A DNA stretch of 64,000 bases from positions 851,096 to 915,095 of the forward strand of contig NZ_WUTW01000001.1 of NCBI RefSeq assembly GCF_009831215.1, read 5' to 3'. The notes below the pieces were generated by a model. That model searched no databases, had not been told where the DNA came from, and saw only the letters and a list, made by a program, of their open reading frames with translations. The translations under genes were made by a program, and so were the position numbers. The first letter of the stretch is position 1. Every line of letters starts with the position of its first letter. This document shows, one piece after another, positions 16,381 through 23,536 of this stretch. The DNA is from Actinomadura rayongensis. Lineage in GTDB: Bacteria > Actinomycetota > Actinomycetes > Streptosporangiales > Streptosporangiaceae.

Positions 16381-16539
16381 ATGCTGTTCCGTAAGCGCCG
16401 TACGAAGCACACGCCCAGCCTGCGCGAGACCAGGGCGCGGATGCGCACCGACAAGGCCGAGACCGATCTGCTCGCCACCGAGGCACGCATCCACGCGGAG
16501 GCCGCCATGATCCGGCGGGGACTGCGGTCCCGGCGCTGA
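16381..16539 (+). CDS. small basic protein of unknown function
   Basis: A 52-aa, Arg/Lys-rich protein (MLFRKRRTKHTPSLRETRAR...) predicted to be mostly helical, ending MIRRGLRSRR. The ATG has GAGAGGAGC about 7 nt upstream, a strong ribosome binding site, and third codon positions are almost all G or C. It is divergent from moeZ by about 185 bp. No domain recognised. Confidence 0.65.
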   Translation: MLFRKRRTKHTPSLRETRARMRTDKAETDLLATEARIHAEAAMIRRGLRSRR

Positions 16540-16582
16540 GGAAAGGGCGCGATGGCGGGAACAATCGCTAATCTTGACTGTT

Positions 16583-17389
16583 GTGGCGTTCCTGCCCCCT
16601 TCCCCCCGGCTTCCGGCCCGTCCCCCCGACGCGCCCTGGACGCCCCCGCCGACCCGGCTCGGCCTGACCGCCCGCCAGTGGGCGGTCGCGGCGATCGCGG
16701 CGGCGTCCTGCCTGCTGCTGACCGCCGGGATCGCCGCGGTCGCGGGCTGGGTGACGCTGCACCGCGACCCGACGGCGGCGGAGCTGGAACGCGCCGCGAA
16801 CCGGGACGTGGCCCGCCGCTGGTCCGCCTGGCCCGTCGGCCGGATCTTCCCCGGCACGCTGCCCTACCAGCCCGGCGGCGGGCCCGGCGAGACCGCGCGG
16901 CGGCTCGGGATCCTGCCCGACACCGGCTGCCCGGACGCCGTCGACGCGCAGATCGTCCCGCTGCTGACCGCCAACGGCTGCCGCGCCGCGCTGCGCGCCA
17001 CCTACGCGGACGCGCTGGGCGGGGTCGTGACGACCGTCGCCGTGGTCGCGTTCCCCGATCCGTTCGGGGCGGACCGGGCGTTCCGCGAGCTGCAGAAGGC
17101 GTCGTCCGGGGACGGGCGGCTCGGCCCTTCGGTGCGCGCGGCGGCCTTCCCGGGGACCGCGTCGGCGCCGTTCACCGACGCGTCCCGCATGAACCGGACC
17201 TCGACGCGCGCGGGGCCGTACCTGCTGCTGACCGCTTCCGGCCTGTTCGACGGACGTCCCGCGAGCGCGATCACGAAACCGCTGCCCGGTGACCCGTTCG
17301 GCGTCGCGCCGCAGCTCGCGGCGCAGATCGGGCGGACGCTGGCGGCCCGTCCGCTGCCGTCGTGCGGCGGCGCCGATTGGCGGTGCTGA
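16583..17389 (+). CDS. membrane-anchored protein of a mycosin module (copy 1)
   Basis: A 268-aa protein with one N-terminal transmembrane helix (about residues 30-53, VAAIAAASCLLLTAGIAAVAGWV) and an extracytoplasmic domain. The domain shows WPVGRIFPGTLPYQPGGGPGE, then RRLGILPDTGCPDAVDAQI, CRAALRATYADALGGVVTTVAVVAFPD and a C-terminal Cys pair region. It is clearly paralogous to the gene at 19269 and, like it, sits directly ahead of a mycosin-type protease. No enzymatic motif is evident; it may be a partner or regulator of the protease. Start GTG 16583 or TTG 16574. Confidence 0.7.
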   Translation: MAFLPPSPRLPARPPDAPWTPPPTRLGLTARQWAVAAIAAASCLLLTAGIAAVAGWVTLHRDPTAAELERAANRDVARRWSAWPVGRIFPGTLPYQPGGGPGETARRLGILPDTGCPDAVDAQIVPLLTANGCRAALRATYADALGGVVTTVAVVAFPDPFGADRAFRELQKASSGDGRLGPSVRAAAFPGTASAPFTDASRMNRTSTRAGPYLLLTASGLFDGRPASAITKPLPGDPFGVAPQLAAQIGRTLAARPLPSCGGADWRC

Positions 17390-17391
17390 CG

Positions 17392-18753
17392 ATGCGACTC
17401 GTCCGCGGCGCGGCCCTCCTCGCCGCCGCCTTCGCCCTGCTCCCGTCGGCTCCCGCGTCCGCCGACGGGATCCGCGAGCGGCAGTACGGGTTCCTGCAGC
17501 TCATCGAGGCGGAGAAGGCGTGGCGGACGACGCGCGGCGCCGGGGTCACGGTGGCCGTCGTCGACAGCGGCGTCGATCCGCTGCAGGCCGACCTGGCAGG
17601 ATCCGTCGTCACCGGCCCCGACATGATCAAGGACGCCGACCGGGGGACGAAGCCCAAACGCCTCCACGGCACCGGCATGGCGTCGCTCATCGCGGGCCAC
17701 GGGCACGGACCGGGGAACGGGTCGGGCGTGATCGGGCTGGCGCCGCAGGCCAAGATTCTCGCGATCCGCGTCCTCGCCGAGCCGGAGGACGCCGGCTACG
17801 CGCGCTACCGGTCGACGGAGGCGTCGCGGAACTCGGTCGCGCAGGGCGTCCGCTACGCCGCCGACCACGGCGCGGACGTGATCAACCTCTCGCTCGGCCG
17901 GACCGGCGAGGCCCCCGCCGAACGCGCCGCGATCGCCTACGCGATCAGCAAGGGCGTCGTGGTCGTGTCGGCGGTGGGCAACGATGGCGACAAGCTGGGC
18001 GGCCTCGACCAGGACGGCTTCGCCCCCTACTCCTACCCGGCGTCCTACCCCGGCGTGATCGCGGTCGCGGCGACGACCGACGGCCGGACGCGCGCCGAGT
18101 TCTCCAACCGCAACTACTCCGCGCTCGTCGCCGCCCCCGGCGAGGGCCTGACGATTGCGGGCCCGGGCAAGGCTTACTTCGTCAGCGCGGGCACCAGCGA
18201 CGCGAGCGCCGTCGTCTCCGGCATAGCGGCCCTGATCCGGTCAGAACACCGAGGCCTGGCCCCCGCCCTGGTCGCACAGGCCCTCGTCCAGAGCGCACAA
18301 GGCGGCGGACGCTACAGCCCCGACGTCGGCTACGGCGAGGTCGGCGCCGCCCGAGCCCTGGCCGCCGCAGCCCGCCTGGCCGGCTCACCACCCCAGACGG
18401 GCAAACGAGCAGCCGAGCGTTTCGGCGGCACGTCCGGCCCGGTGGCGATCATCGACCGTCCCGCCTGGATGAAGCCGGTCATGGTCCTCGTGATCGTCGG
18501 CGGAGTGGGCGGCGCGGCGGCCGGCGTCCTGATAGCCCTGACCCTGCTCCGCCGCCACCCCCGCCCGACCGCGCCCACCATGGCTCCCCAGTTCGCCATG
18601 TCTGGCCCCCCACCGACGACTTTCCAGCCCCAACAGGGCCCGACAAGCCCACCACCGAACCCCCCAAGAGCCCCGGCAAATCCGCCTCCACCGGAAACGC
18701 CCGGCCCGCCCCCAGAGCCTGCCGACGCCCCACCCCTGACCCCGCCCGACTAG
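17392..18753 (+). CDS. mycosin-like S8 serine protease, membrane anchored (copy 1)
   Basis: A 453-aa subtilisin-family protease of mycosin (type VII secretion-associated) architecture. A signal peptide (GAALLAAAFALLPSAPASA) is followed by the catalytic triad: Asp58 in VAVVDSGVD, His92 in LHGTGMASLIAGHGHG, Ser269 in GTSDASAVVSG. A C-terminal transmembrane helix (about 362-386) anchors it, and a Pro-rich cytosolic tail of about 60 residues ends the protein. The ATG at 17392 gives a clean signal peptide 2 bp after the upstream stop; an in-frame GTG at 17362 overlaps it. No ESX core genes are nearby. Confidence 0.85.
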   Translation: MRLVRGAALLAAAFALLPSAPASADGIRERQYGFLQLIEAEKAWRTTRGAGVTVAVVDSGVDPLQADLAGSVVTGPDMIKDADRGTKPKRLHGTGMASLIAGHGHGPGNGSGVIGLAPQAKILAIRVLAEPEDAGYARYRSTEASRNSVAQGVRYAADHGADVINLSLGRTGEAPAERAAIAYAISKGVVVVSAVGNDGDKLGGLDQDGFAPYSYPASYPGVIAVAATTDGRTRAEFSNRNYSALVAAPGEGLTIAGPGKAYFVSAGTSDASAVVSGIAALIRSEHRGLAPALVAQALVQSAQGGGRYSPDVGYGEVGAARALAAAARLAGSPPQTGKRAAERFGGTSGPVAIIDRPAWMKPVMVLVIVGGVGGAAAGVLIALTLLRRHPRPTAPTMAPQFAMSGPPPTTFQPQQGPTSPPPNPPRAPANPPPPETPGPPPEPADAPPLTPPD

Positions 18754-19055
18754 CAACCAGAACACGCCGTCTCCCCGACCCGGGCATGCCCTCCGTACCC
18801 GAACGCCCCGCCTCATTGGCAGGCACCCCGACCCACGGCCCCCGAACGCGGCAAGCTCCCCGCCCCCAGACGCGCCTGAGCCGCCTCCGGCGGGTGTGGA
18901 TGGCCCGCGCCCGACGGACGTTCCCGGTCGGCCCCGTCAGATTCGCGGCCACGGGAGGCGACGGGTTCGTGCACCGGAGATGACCGCCTCGCTGCCTGAC
19001 GCAACGGTCCGCCCACAGCGCGGCGCGGTCGAGCCGCCTCCGCCGGCCGCAGGTC

Positions 19056-19233
19056 CGCGATCGCCGTAGACGGCGGGATGGCTGCGGCCGGACCGGGCGG
19101 GTTCGTCGCCGCCGGTCGGGTCGCGCGCAGTGCGGGGCGGCTGAGGCGTCTCTGCCGGGCGTTGCGGGTGCGCGATCGCCGGACGCGGCGGGTGCCTGCG
19201 GCCGGACCTGGTGAATTCGCTGCCGCCGGGCGA
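19056..19233. repeat. imperfect direct repeat of about 63 bp in a gene-free gap
   Basis: The segment at 19056-19119 and the one at 19171-19233 share CGCGATCGCCG, GGCGGG, CTGCGGCCGGACC and a GCCGCCGG ending in the same order. They lie in the 515-bp gap (18754-19268) between the two mycosin modules. I see no convincing gene in that gap; frames there lack a sensible start and domain content. Confidence 0.55.
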
Positions 19234-19268
19234 TTCCCCTCCGGTATGAGGTCCGTTACGCTCCGCTC

Positions 19269-20021
19269 GTGTCGCGAGCCGAGATCTCCGCTCCCGATGT
19301 GGAGCCGCCGCCGTCCGGGCGGGTCGTGCGCCGGACGCCGACCGCGCTCGTCGTGGCCGTCGCGGTCGGGTGCGCGGTCGCGCTCGCGCTGTCGGTGGCG
19401 CGGCTGACGGCCGAGCTGACTCGGTCGCCGACGCGGGCCGAGGCCGTCGCGGCACGGTCGGCGGAGATCGCCGCGCGGTACCGGACGTGGCCCGCCGGGC
19501 GGATCTTTCCCGCGTCGCTTCCGTACACGCTGGACGGCGCGCGGGCGACGGCGCGCCGCCTCGGCATCGCACCGGACACCCGCTGCGCCTCCGCCGTGGA
19601 CGCGGCGGTGGCCAGAGCGCTGGACGCGCTGCGCTGCCGGGCCGTCCTGCGCGCGACCTATCTGGACCAGTCGCAGGGCCTGGCGGTGACGGTCGGCGTG
19701 GTCGTGCTGCCGGACGCGCCGCGAGCACGCCACGCCGCCGAGCGCCTGACGCCGCGCGGCGCGGCCCTGGGCCTCCGGACGCTGACGTTCCCCGGCTCAC
19801 TGGCCGAACGCTTCACGGACAAGGCGCGGCAGACCGCCGCCTTCGGCCACGACGGCCCCTACGTCGTCGCGGCGACGGCCGGTTACGCCGACGGCCGCCC
19901 GCGCCGCGCGCACCCCCAGCCCGACCTGACTTCGCTGACGCGCCGCCTCGCGTCGGCGATCCTCACGCCGCTGGCCAAGCCCGTTCCGTTGACCTGCGAC
20001 AACGGGCAGTTCTCATGCTGA
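19269..20021 (+). CDS. membrane-anchored protein of a mycosin module (copy 2)
   Basis: A 250-aa paralogue of the 16583 gene: transmembrane helix at about 24-46 (ALVVAVAVGCAVALALSVA), then YRTWPAGRIFPASLPYTLDG, RRLGIAPDTRCASAVDAAV, CRAVLRATYLDQSQGLAVTVGVVVLPD and a late LTCDNGQFSC Cys pair. These blocks align in order with copy 1, where the spacing of Cys residues is also kept, so disulfides are likely outside the membrane. It starts at a GTG. The downstream protease gene may start inside its last codons. Confidence 0.7.
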   Translation: MSRAEISAPDVEPPPSGRVVRRTPTALVVAVAVGCAVALALSVARLTAELTRSPTRAEAVAARSAEIAARYRTWPAGRIFPASLPYTLDGARATARRLGIAPDTRCASAVDAAVARALDALRCRAVLRATYLDQSQGLAVTVGVVVLPDAPRARHAAERLTPRGAALGLRTLTFPGSLAERFTDKARQTAAFGHDGPYVVAATAGYADGRPRRAHPQPDLTSLTRRLASAILTPLAKPVPLTCDNGQFSC

Positions 20022-20047
20022 CGCCGCGCCGCCGCTCGTCCGGTGTT

Positions 20048-20182
20048 TCTATCGGTCGGCCGATAGCTACTCCACCTACCGGCTGCCCGCCGCAGCCGCT
20101 TTCTATCGGTCGACTGATTGAAATGGCGCCCTTTGGCCGTCCGATTGGTGAGATTTCTTTCTGTCGGCCGATAGAAATGAGG
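20048..20182 (+). repeat. five 27-bp tandem repeats, in codon phase, with palindromic cores
   Basis: Five consecutive 27-bp units start at 20048, 20075, 20102, 20129 and 20156. Read in the frame of the following protease they give SIGRPIATP, PTGCPPQPL, SIGRLIEMA, PFGRPIGEI and SFCRPIEMR. The DNA core CTATCGGTCGGCCGATAG of unit 1 and TTTCTGTCGGCCGATAGAAA of unit 5 are near-perfect palindromes. The region is less GC-rich than its surroundings. It could be an N-terminal coding extension or a row of protein-binding sites. Confidence 0.8.
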
Positions 20183-21511
20183 GGTTGGAGGCGGGCCGCG
20201 CGCGGGGTCGGGTGCGCCGTCGCGGTGGTCGTGCTGCTCGTCGCCTGCGTCGCGGGCCCGGTGCGCGCCGATCAGGTGCGCAACGCGATGGCGCCCGTCC
20301 TCGACGCGCTCGGGGTCCCGCGCGCCTGGCGGCTGACGCGGGGCGCGGGGGTCACGGTCGCCGTCCTCGACTCCGGCGTGGACGGCGCGCAGGCCGACCT
20401 CGTCGGCTCTGTCACCCAGGGCCCCGACTACACCGAGGGCGCGAATCCGCCGGGCACGCAGCCGCGCCGCGTCCACGGGACGAACATGGCCTCGATCATC
20501 GCCGGGCACGGTCACGGCCTGGGGAATGCGGACGGCGTCACGGGTGTGGCTCCCGAGGCCCGGCTGCTGTCCGTCCGCGTGATCCTGGAGCGCGACGAGC
20601 CGGGCTTCACCGCGTTCACCCGCGAACCGCGCTTCGCGGGCACGATCGCCGCCGGCATTCGGTATGCGGTGGACCACGGCGCGGACGTCCTGAACCTGTC
20701 GCTCGGCCGCTCCTACCCGACCCGCGCCGAACGGGAGGCCGTCGCCTACGCGCTCGCCCACGGAACGGTCGTGGTCGCCGCAGCAGGCAACAACGGCGAG
20801 GACACGCGCACACCCGGCCCGTCCCGCCCCGCATGCGCACCGAACGCCGTCCAGCCGCACAGCACGGCACAGCCGCTGGCTAGATCGGCGCGGTTGGGTG
20901 GGGTTGAGGGGATGGAGCGGTCGGGGTGTTCGGCGAAGGCGGCTACGAAGTTCACTTATCCGGCGTCCTTCCCCGGGGTCATCTCGGTGGCGGCCGTGGA
21001 CGCGAACGGACAGCACGCCGGATTCTCCAACCGCAACTCGGCCGTCGTCGTCTCCGCGCCCGGCGTCCGGATCATCGGGGCGGGGCCGGGCGGGCAGTAC
21101 TGGGTCGGTGACGGCACCAGCCCTGCTACCGCGTTCGTGTCCGGCGTGGCGGCCCTGATCCGGGCTCGTCATCCGCGCATGGCGCCCGCGCTGGTCGAGC
21201 AGGCGATCACGACCGGGACGCAGCACCGGCCGAAGCGCGGCTATGACACCGGTGTCGGGTTCGGGCGAGCGGACGCCTATGCCGCCCTGATCGCTTCCGA
21301 CGCGTTGGTCGGCCACCACGGGACCGGCTTCGGGCTTCCCGCCGGGAGGCACTTTGCTGCTGGATCGTCGGATCCTGTGAAGGTCGTCCACCGGAGCACC
21401 GGCGTGATCGTTGCGACGATCGTGACCGCCGCGCTGGCCGCGCTCGGCATGTTCGCGGCGATCCCGATCTTGCTTCGGCGGCGTCGTGAGACGTCTCTGT
21501 TCGACGACTGA
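20177..21511 (+). CDS. mycosin-like S8 serine protease, membrane anchored (copy 2)
   Basis: A 444-aa subtilase with signal peptide (GVGCAVAVVVLLVACVAGPVRA), catalytic Asp65 (VAVLDSGVD), His100 (VHGTNMASIIAGHGHG) and Ser315 (GTSPATAFVSG), and a C-terminal helix (VIVATIVTAALAALGMFAAIPILL) ending in RRRR. Relative to copy 1 it has an extra segment of about 45 residues (about 210-256) with two Cys, a position where mycosins carry an extended loop. The ATG at 20177 fits the signal peptide. An ATG at 20015 overlapping the previous stop would add a 54-residue leader made of the 27-bp repeats. Confidence 0.82.
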   Translation: MRGWRRAARGVGCAVAVVVLLVACVAGPVRADQVRNAMAPVLDALGVPRAWRLTRGAGVTVAVLDSGVDGAQADLVGSVTQGPDYTEGANPPGTQPRRVHGTNMASIIAGHGHGLGNADGVTGVAPEARLLSVRVILERDEPGFTAFTREPRFAGTIAAGIRYAVDHGADVLNLSLGRSYPTRAEREAVAYALAHGTVVVAAAGNNGEDTRTPGPSRPACAPNAVQPHSTAQPLARSARLGGVEGMERSGCSAKAATKFTYPASFPGVISVAAVDANGQHAGFSNRNSAVVVSAPGVRIIGAGPGGQYWVGDGTSPATAFVSGVAALIRARHPRMAPALVEQAITTGTQHRPKRGYDTGVGFGRADAYAALIASDALVGHHGTGFGLPAGRHFAAGSSDPVKVVHRSTGVIVATIVTAALAALGMFAAIPILLRRRRETSLFDD

Positions 21512-21640
21512 GGTTGTTTTGGTGTCCGCCTGATCGCGCTGTGAGCCGAACGTGGCTGGCGTGAGGCCGTCGGGAGCAACGTCCCGCGCGGGGGTGGGTT
21601 TTCCACAGGGTGGAGTTGGGCTTGAGTCGGGAGGCGGGGG

Positions 21641-21958
21641 ATGAGCGACAATCTCGGCATGGACCCCGATGACTACGCCGAGGCCGTGCTGGACACCGTG
21701 GAGCGCATCCCGCCCGGCAAGGTCATGGCGTACGGCGACGTCGCCGAGATGATCGGGACCGGCGGGCCGCGGCAGGTCGGACGGGTCATGTCTCTGTTCG
21801 GCGGCGGTGTCCCCTGGTGGCGGGTGCTGCGCGCCGACGGGTCCCCGCCGTCGGGGCATGAGATCCGCGCGTTGGAGGAGTACCGCGTCGAGGGCACGCC
21901 GCTGCGTCCCGACGGGCGGCGCGTGGACATGCGCCGGGCCCGCTGGGACGGCACATGA
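21641..21958 (+). CDS. alkyltransferase-like protein (ATL), MGMT fold without the active Cys
   Basis: A 105-aa protein with the MGMT C-terminal fold: AVLDTVERIPPGKVMAYGDVAEMIG, GGPRQVGRVMS and GVPWWRVLRADG. Where alkyltransferases have P-C-H-R this has P-W-W-R (Trp59), so it cannot accept alkyl groups. ATL proteins bind O6-alkylguanine and flag it for nucleotide excision repair. A homologous gene lies in the same neighbourhood of M. tuberculosis. Start ATG; the final residues are DMRRARWDGT. Confidence 0.9.
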   Translation: MSDNLGMDPDDYAEAVLDTVERIPPGKVMAYGDVAEMIGTGGPRQVGRVMSLFGGGVPWWRVLRADGSPPSGHEIRALEEYRVEGTPLRPDGRRVDMRRARWDGT

Positions 21959-22036
21959 AAGGACAAAGCACCCCATGTTTCCCACCCGTAACCGTCCGGG
22001 CACATGGCCCGAACAAATGTTTCGTACGTTCCTCCC

Positions 22037-22720
22037 GTGAAGACCGCTGACCTGCTCCAGGACGACGACCTGGCGCTCCGGCCGCTCGCCTGCGCGACCG
22101 CCCTCGACCGTCCGGTGCGTCAGGTGTTCGTCACGGACCTGCCCGATCCGAGCCGTTACCTGGACGGCGGCGAACTCGTCCTCACCGGGCTCATGTGGCG
22201 ACGCGGGCCGTACGACTCGGTGCCGTTCGTCGCGTCGCTCGCGGCGCGCGGGATCGCGGCGCTCGGCGCGGGCGAGGCCGCCGCGCCCGTCCCCGACGAC
22301 TTGGTGGAGGCGTGCGAGCGGTACGGGGTCCCGCTCGTGGCCGTCCCGGCGCAGACGACGCTGTCACGGGTGATGGCGATCGTCGTCCGGCGCCTGGACG
22401 CCGAGACGTCCGCGGCGGGCGCGACGCTCCCCGCGTCCCACGAGGCGCTGCTCGCACGCCTCCCCGCCGAGGCCCGCCGCGGCTTCCGCCAGCAGGTCCT
22501 CGGCGCGATCACCGCCTACGACCGGCGCTACCGCAGCGACCTGCTCGGCACCCTCGCGCAGTTCCTCGCCTGCTCCGGCTCCTGGACGGCCTGCGCCCGC
22601 CGCCTGAACCTGCACGTCAACACCCTGCGCTACCGGATCCGCCGCATCGAAGAACTCACCGGCCGCGACCTCTCGTCCCTGGACGACCGGGTGGACCTCC
22701 TCCTGGCCCTACGCGCCTGA
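22037..22720 (+). CDS. PucR-family transcriptional regulator, compact form
   Basis: A 227-aa regulator. Residues 1-115 match the PucR N-terminal ligand domain (VFVTDLPDPSRYLDGGELVLTGLMWR). The end is a PucR C-terminal HTH (TLAQFLACSGSWTACARRLNLHVNTLRYRIRRIEELTGRDLSSLDDRVDLLLALRA). The usual GGDEF-like central domain is missing, so the protein is about half the common length. GTG 22037 puts the domain right at the start; ATG 22004 is an alternative. No obvious target gene is adjacent. The downstream 800 bp are gene-free. Confidence 0.85.
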   Translation: MKTADLLQDDDLALRPLACATALDRPVRQVFVTDLPDPSRYLDGGELVLTGLMWRRGPYDSVPFVASLAARGIAALGAGEAAAPVPDDLVEACERYGVPLVAVPAQTTLSRVMAIVVRRLDAETSAAGATLPASHEALLARLPAEARRGFRQQVLGAITAYDRRYRSDLLGTLAQFLACSGSWTACARRLNLHVNTLRYRIRRIEELTGRDLSSLDDRVDLLLALRA

Positions 22721-22890
22721 CCCGACGCCCACCCACCTCACGCCCGCCCGGCAGCCGACCGCACCCGCCGCGCGAGCCACGTTCCGCACGCCCCCGACGC
22801 GGCACGCCCCACGCACCTGGTCCAAGAGGCGCTCTGCGCAAGGCCGACTGCCGCACCTTCTCCCAGGCGCCGCGCCGCGTCCTGGGCTTC

Positions 22891-23225
22891 TGCGCCGCGC
22901 CTGCGTGCGCCGCGCCTGCGTGCGCCGCGCCTGCGTGCGCCGCGCCTGCGTGCGCCGCGCCTGCGTGCGCCGCGCCTGCGTGCGCCGCGCCTGCGTGCGC
23001 CGCGCCTGCGTGCGCCGCGCCTGCGTGCGCCGCGCCTGCGTGCGCCGGGTCCGTGCGCCGCGCCTGCGTGCGCCGGGTCCGTGCGCCGGGTCTGCGCGCC
23101 GGGTCCGTGCGCCGGGTCTGCGCGCCGCGTCTGCGCGCTGGGTCCCCGTGTGCTGCGTCCGCGCGCTGCGTCCGCGCGCTCGGGTCTGTGTGTTGGGTTC
23201 GCGTGTTGTGTTCGGGCGCTTGGGG
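22891..23225. repeat. 15-bp minisatellite with decaying copies
   Basis: Ten exact copies of TGCGCCGCGCCTGCG run from 22891 to 23040. They are followed by about a dozen diverging 13-15-bp copies (TGCGCCGGGTCCG, CGCGCTGCGTCCG, TGTGTTGGGTTCG and so on) to about 23225. All frames are open because the unit is a multiple of three, but they give only simple peptides such as (CAAPA)n or (RRTQA)n, with no start signals. I consider it non-coding. Confidence 0.95.
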
Positions 23226-23536
23226 TGTGGGCCATGGAGTCCGGGTGCTGTGCGCGTGGGCGGACTGGCGCGGCGTTGGTCGTGCTTGGGCTTTCGGGCT
23301 GGCGTGGCGCGTTGGTGTGAGGCTTGGTGCGCGCGCTTGCTTGAAGTGGCGGGGTTGGGGCGGGGTGTTGTGCGAGGGTGGGTTCGGGACGCGTTGTGTG
23401 CGCTGTGCGGGTGTGCGCGTGTGTTCGCCGTGGCTGGTTTCGGCTGTGTGGGTTTCCGGGCGGCCTGGTGGTTCGTTGCTCGTGTTGGGGGCGGCGTGGA
23501 CACAAGTGTCGCGATCTTCTGCTGAAATCGTCTCTT
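23226..23536. other. gene-free stretch rich in G and T on the plus strand
   Basis: The plus strand here is dominated by G and T (GTGTTG, TGGGTT, GTTCG words), unlike anywhere else in the window. I see no gene. It looks like further-decayed minisatellite units and forms the region immediately upstream of adnA. Confidence 0.6.

Noticed and set aside
22891..23225. CRISPR-like array
   Set aside because: Units are 15 bp in direct contact with no unique spacers; it is a simple minisatellite.
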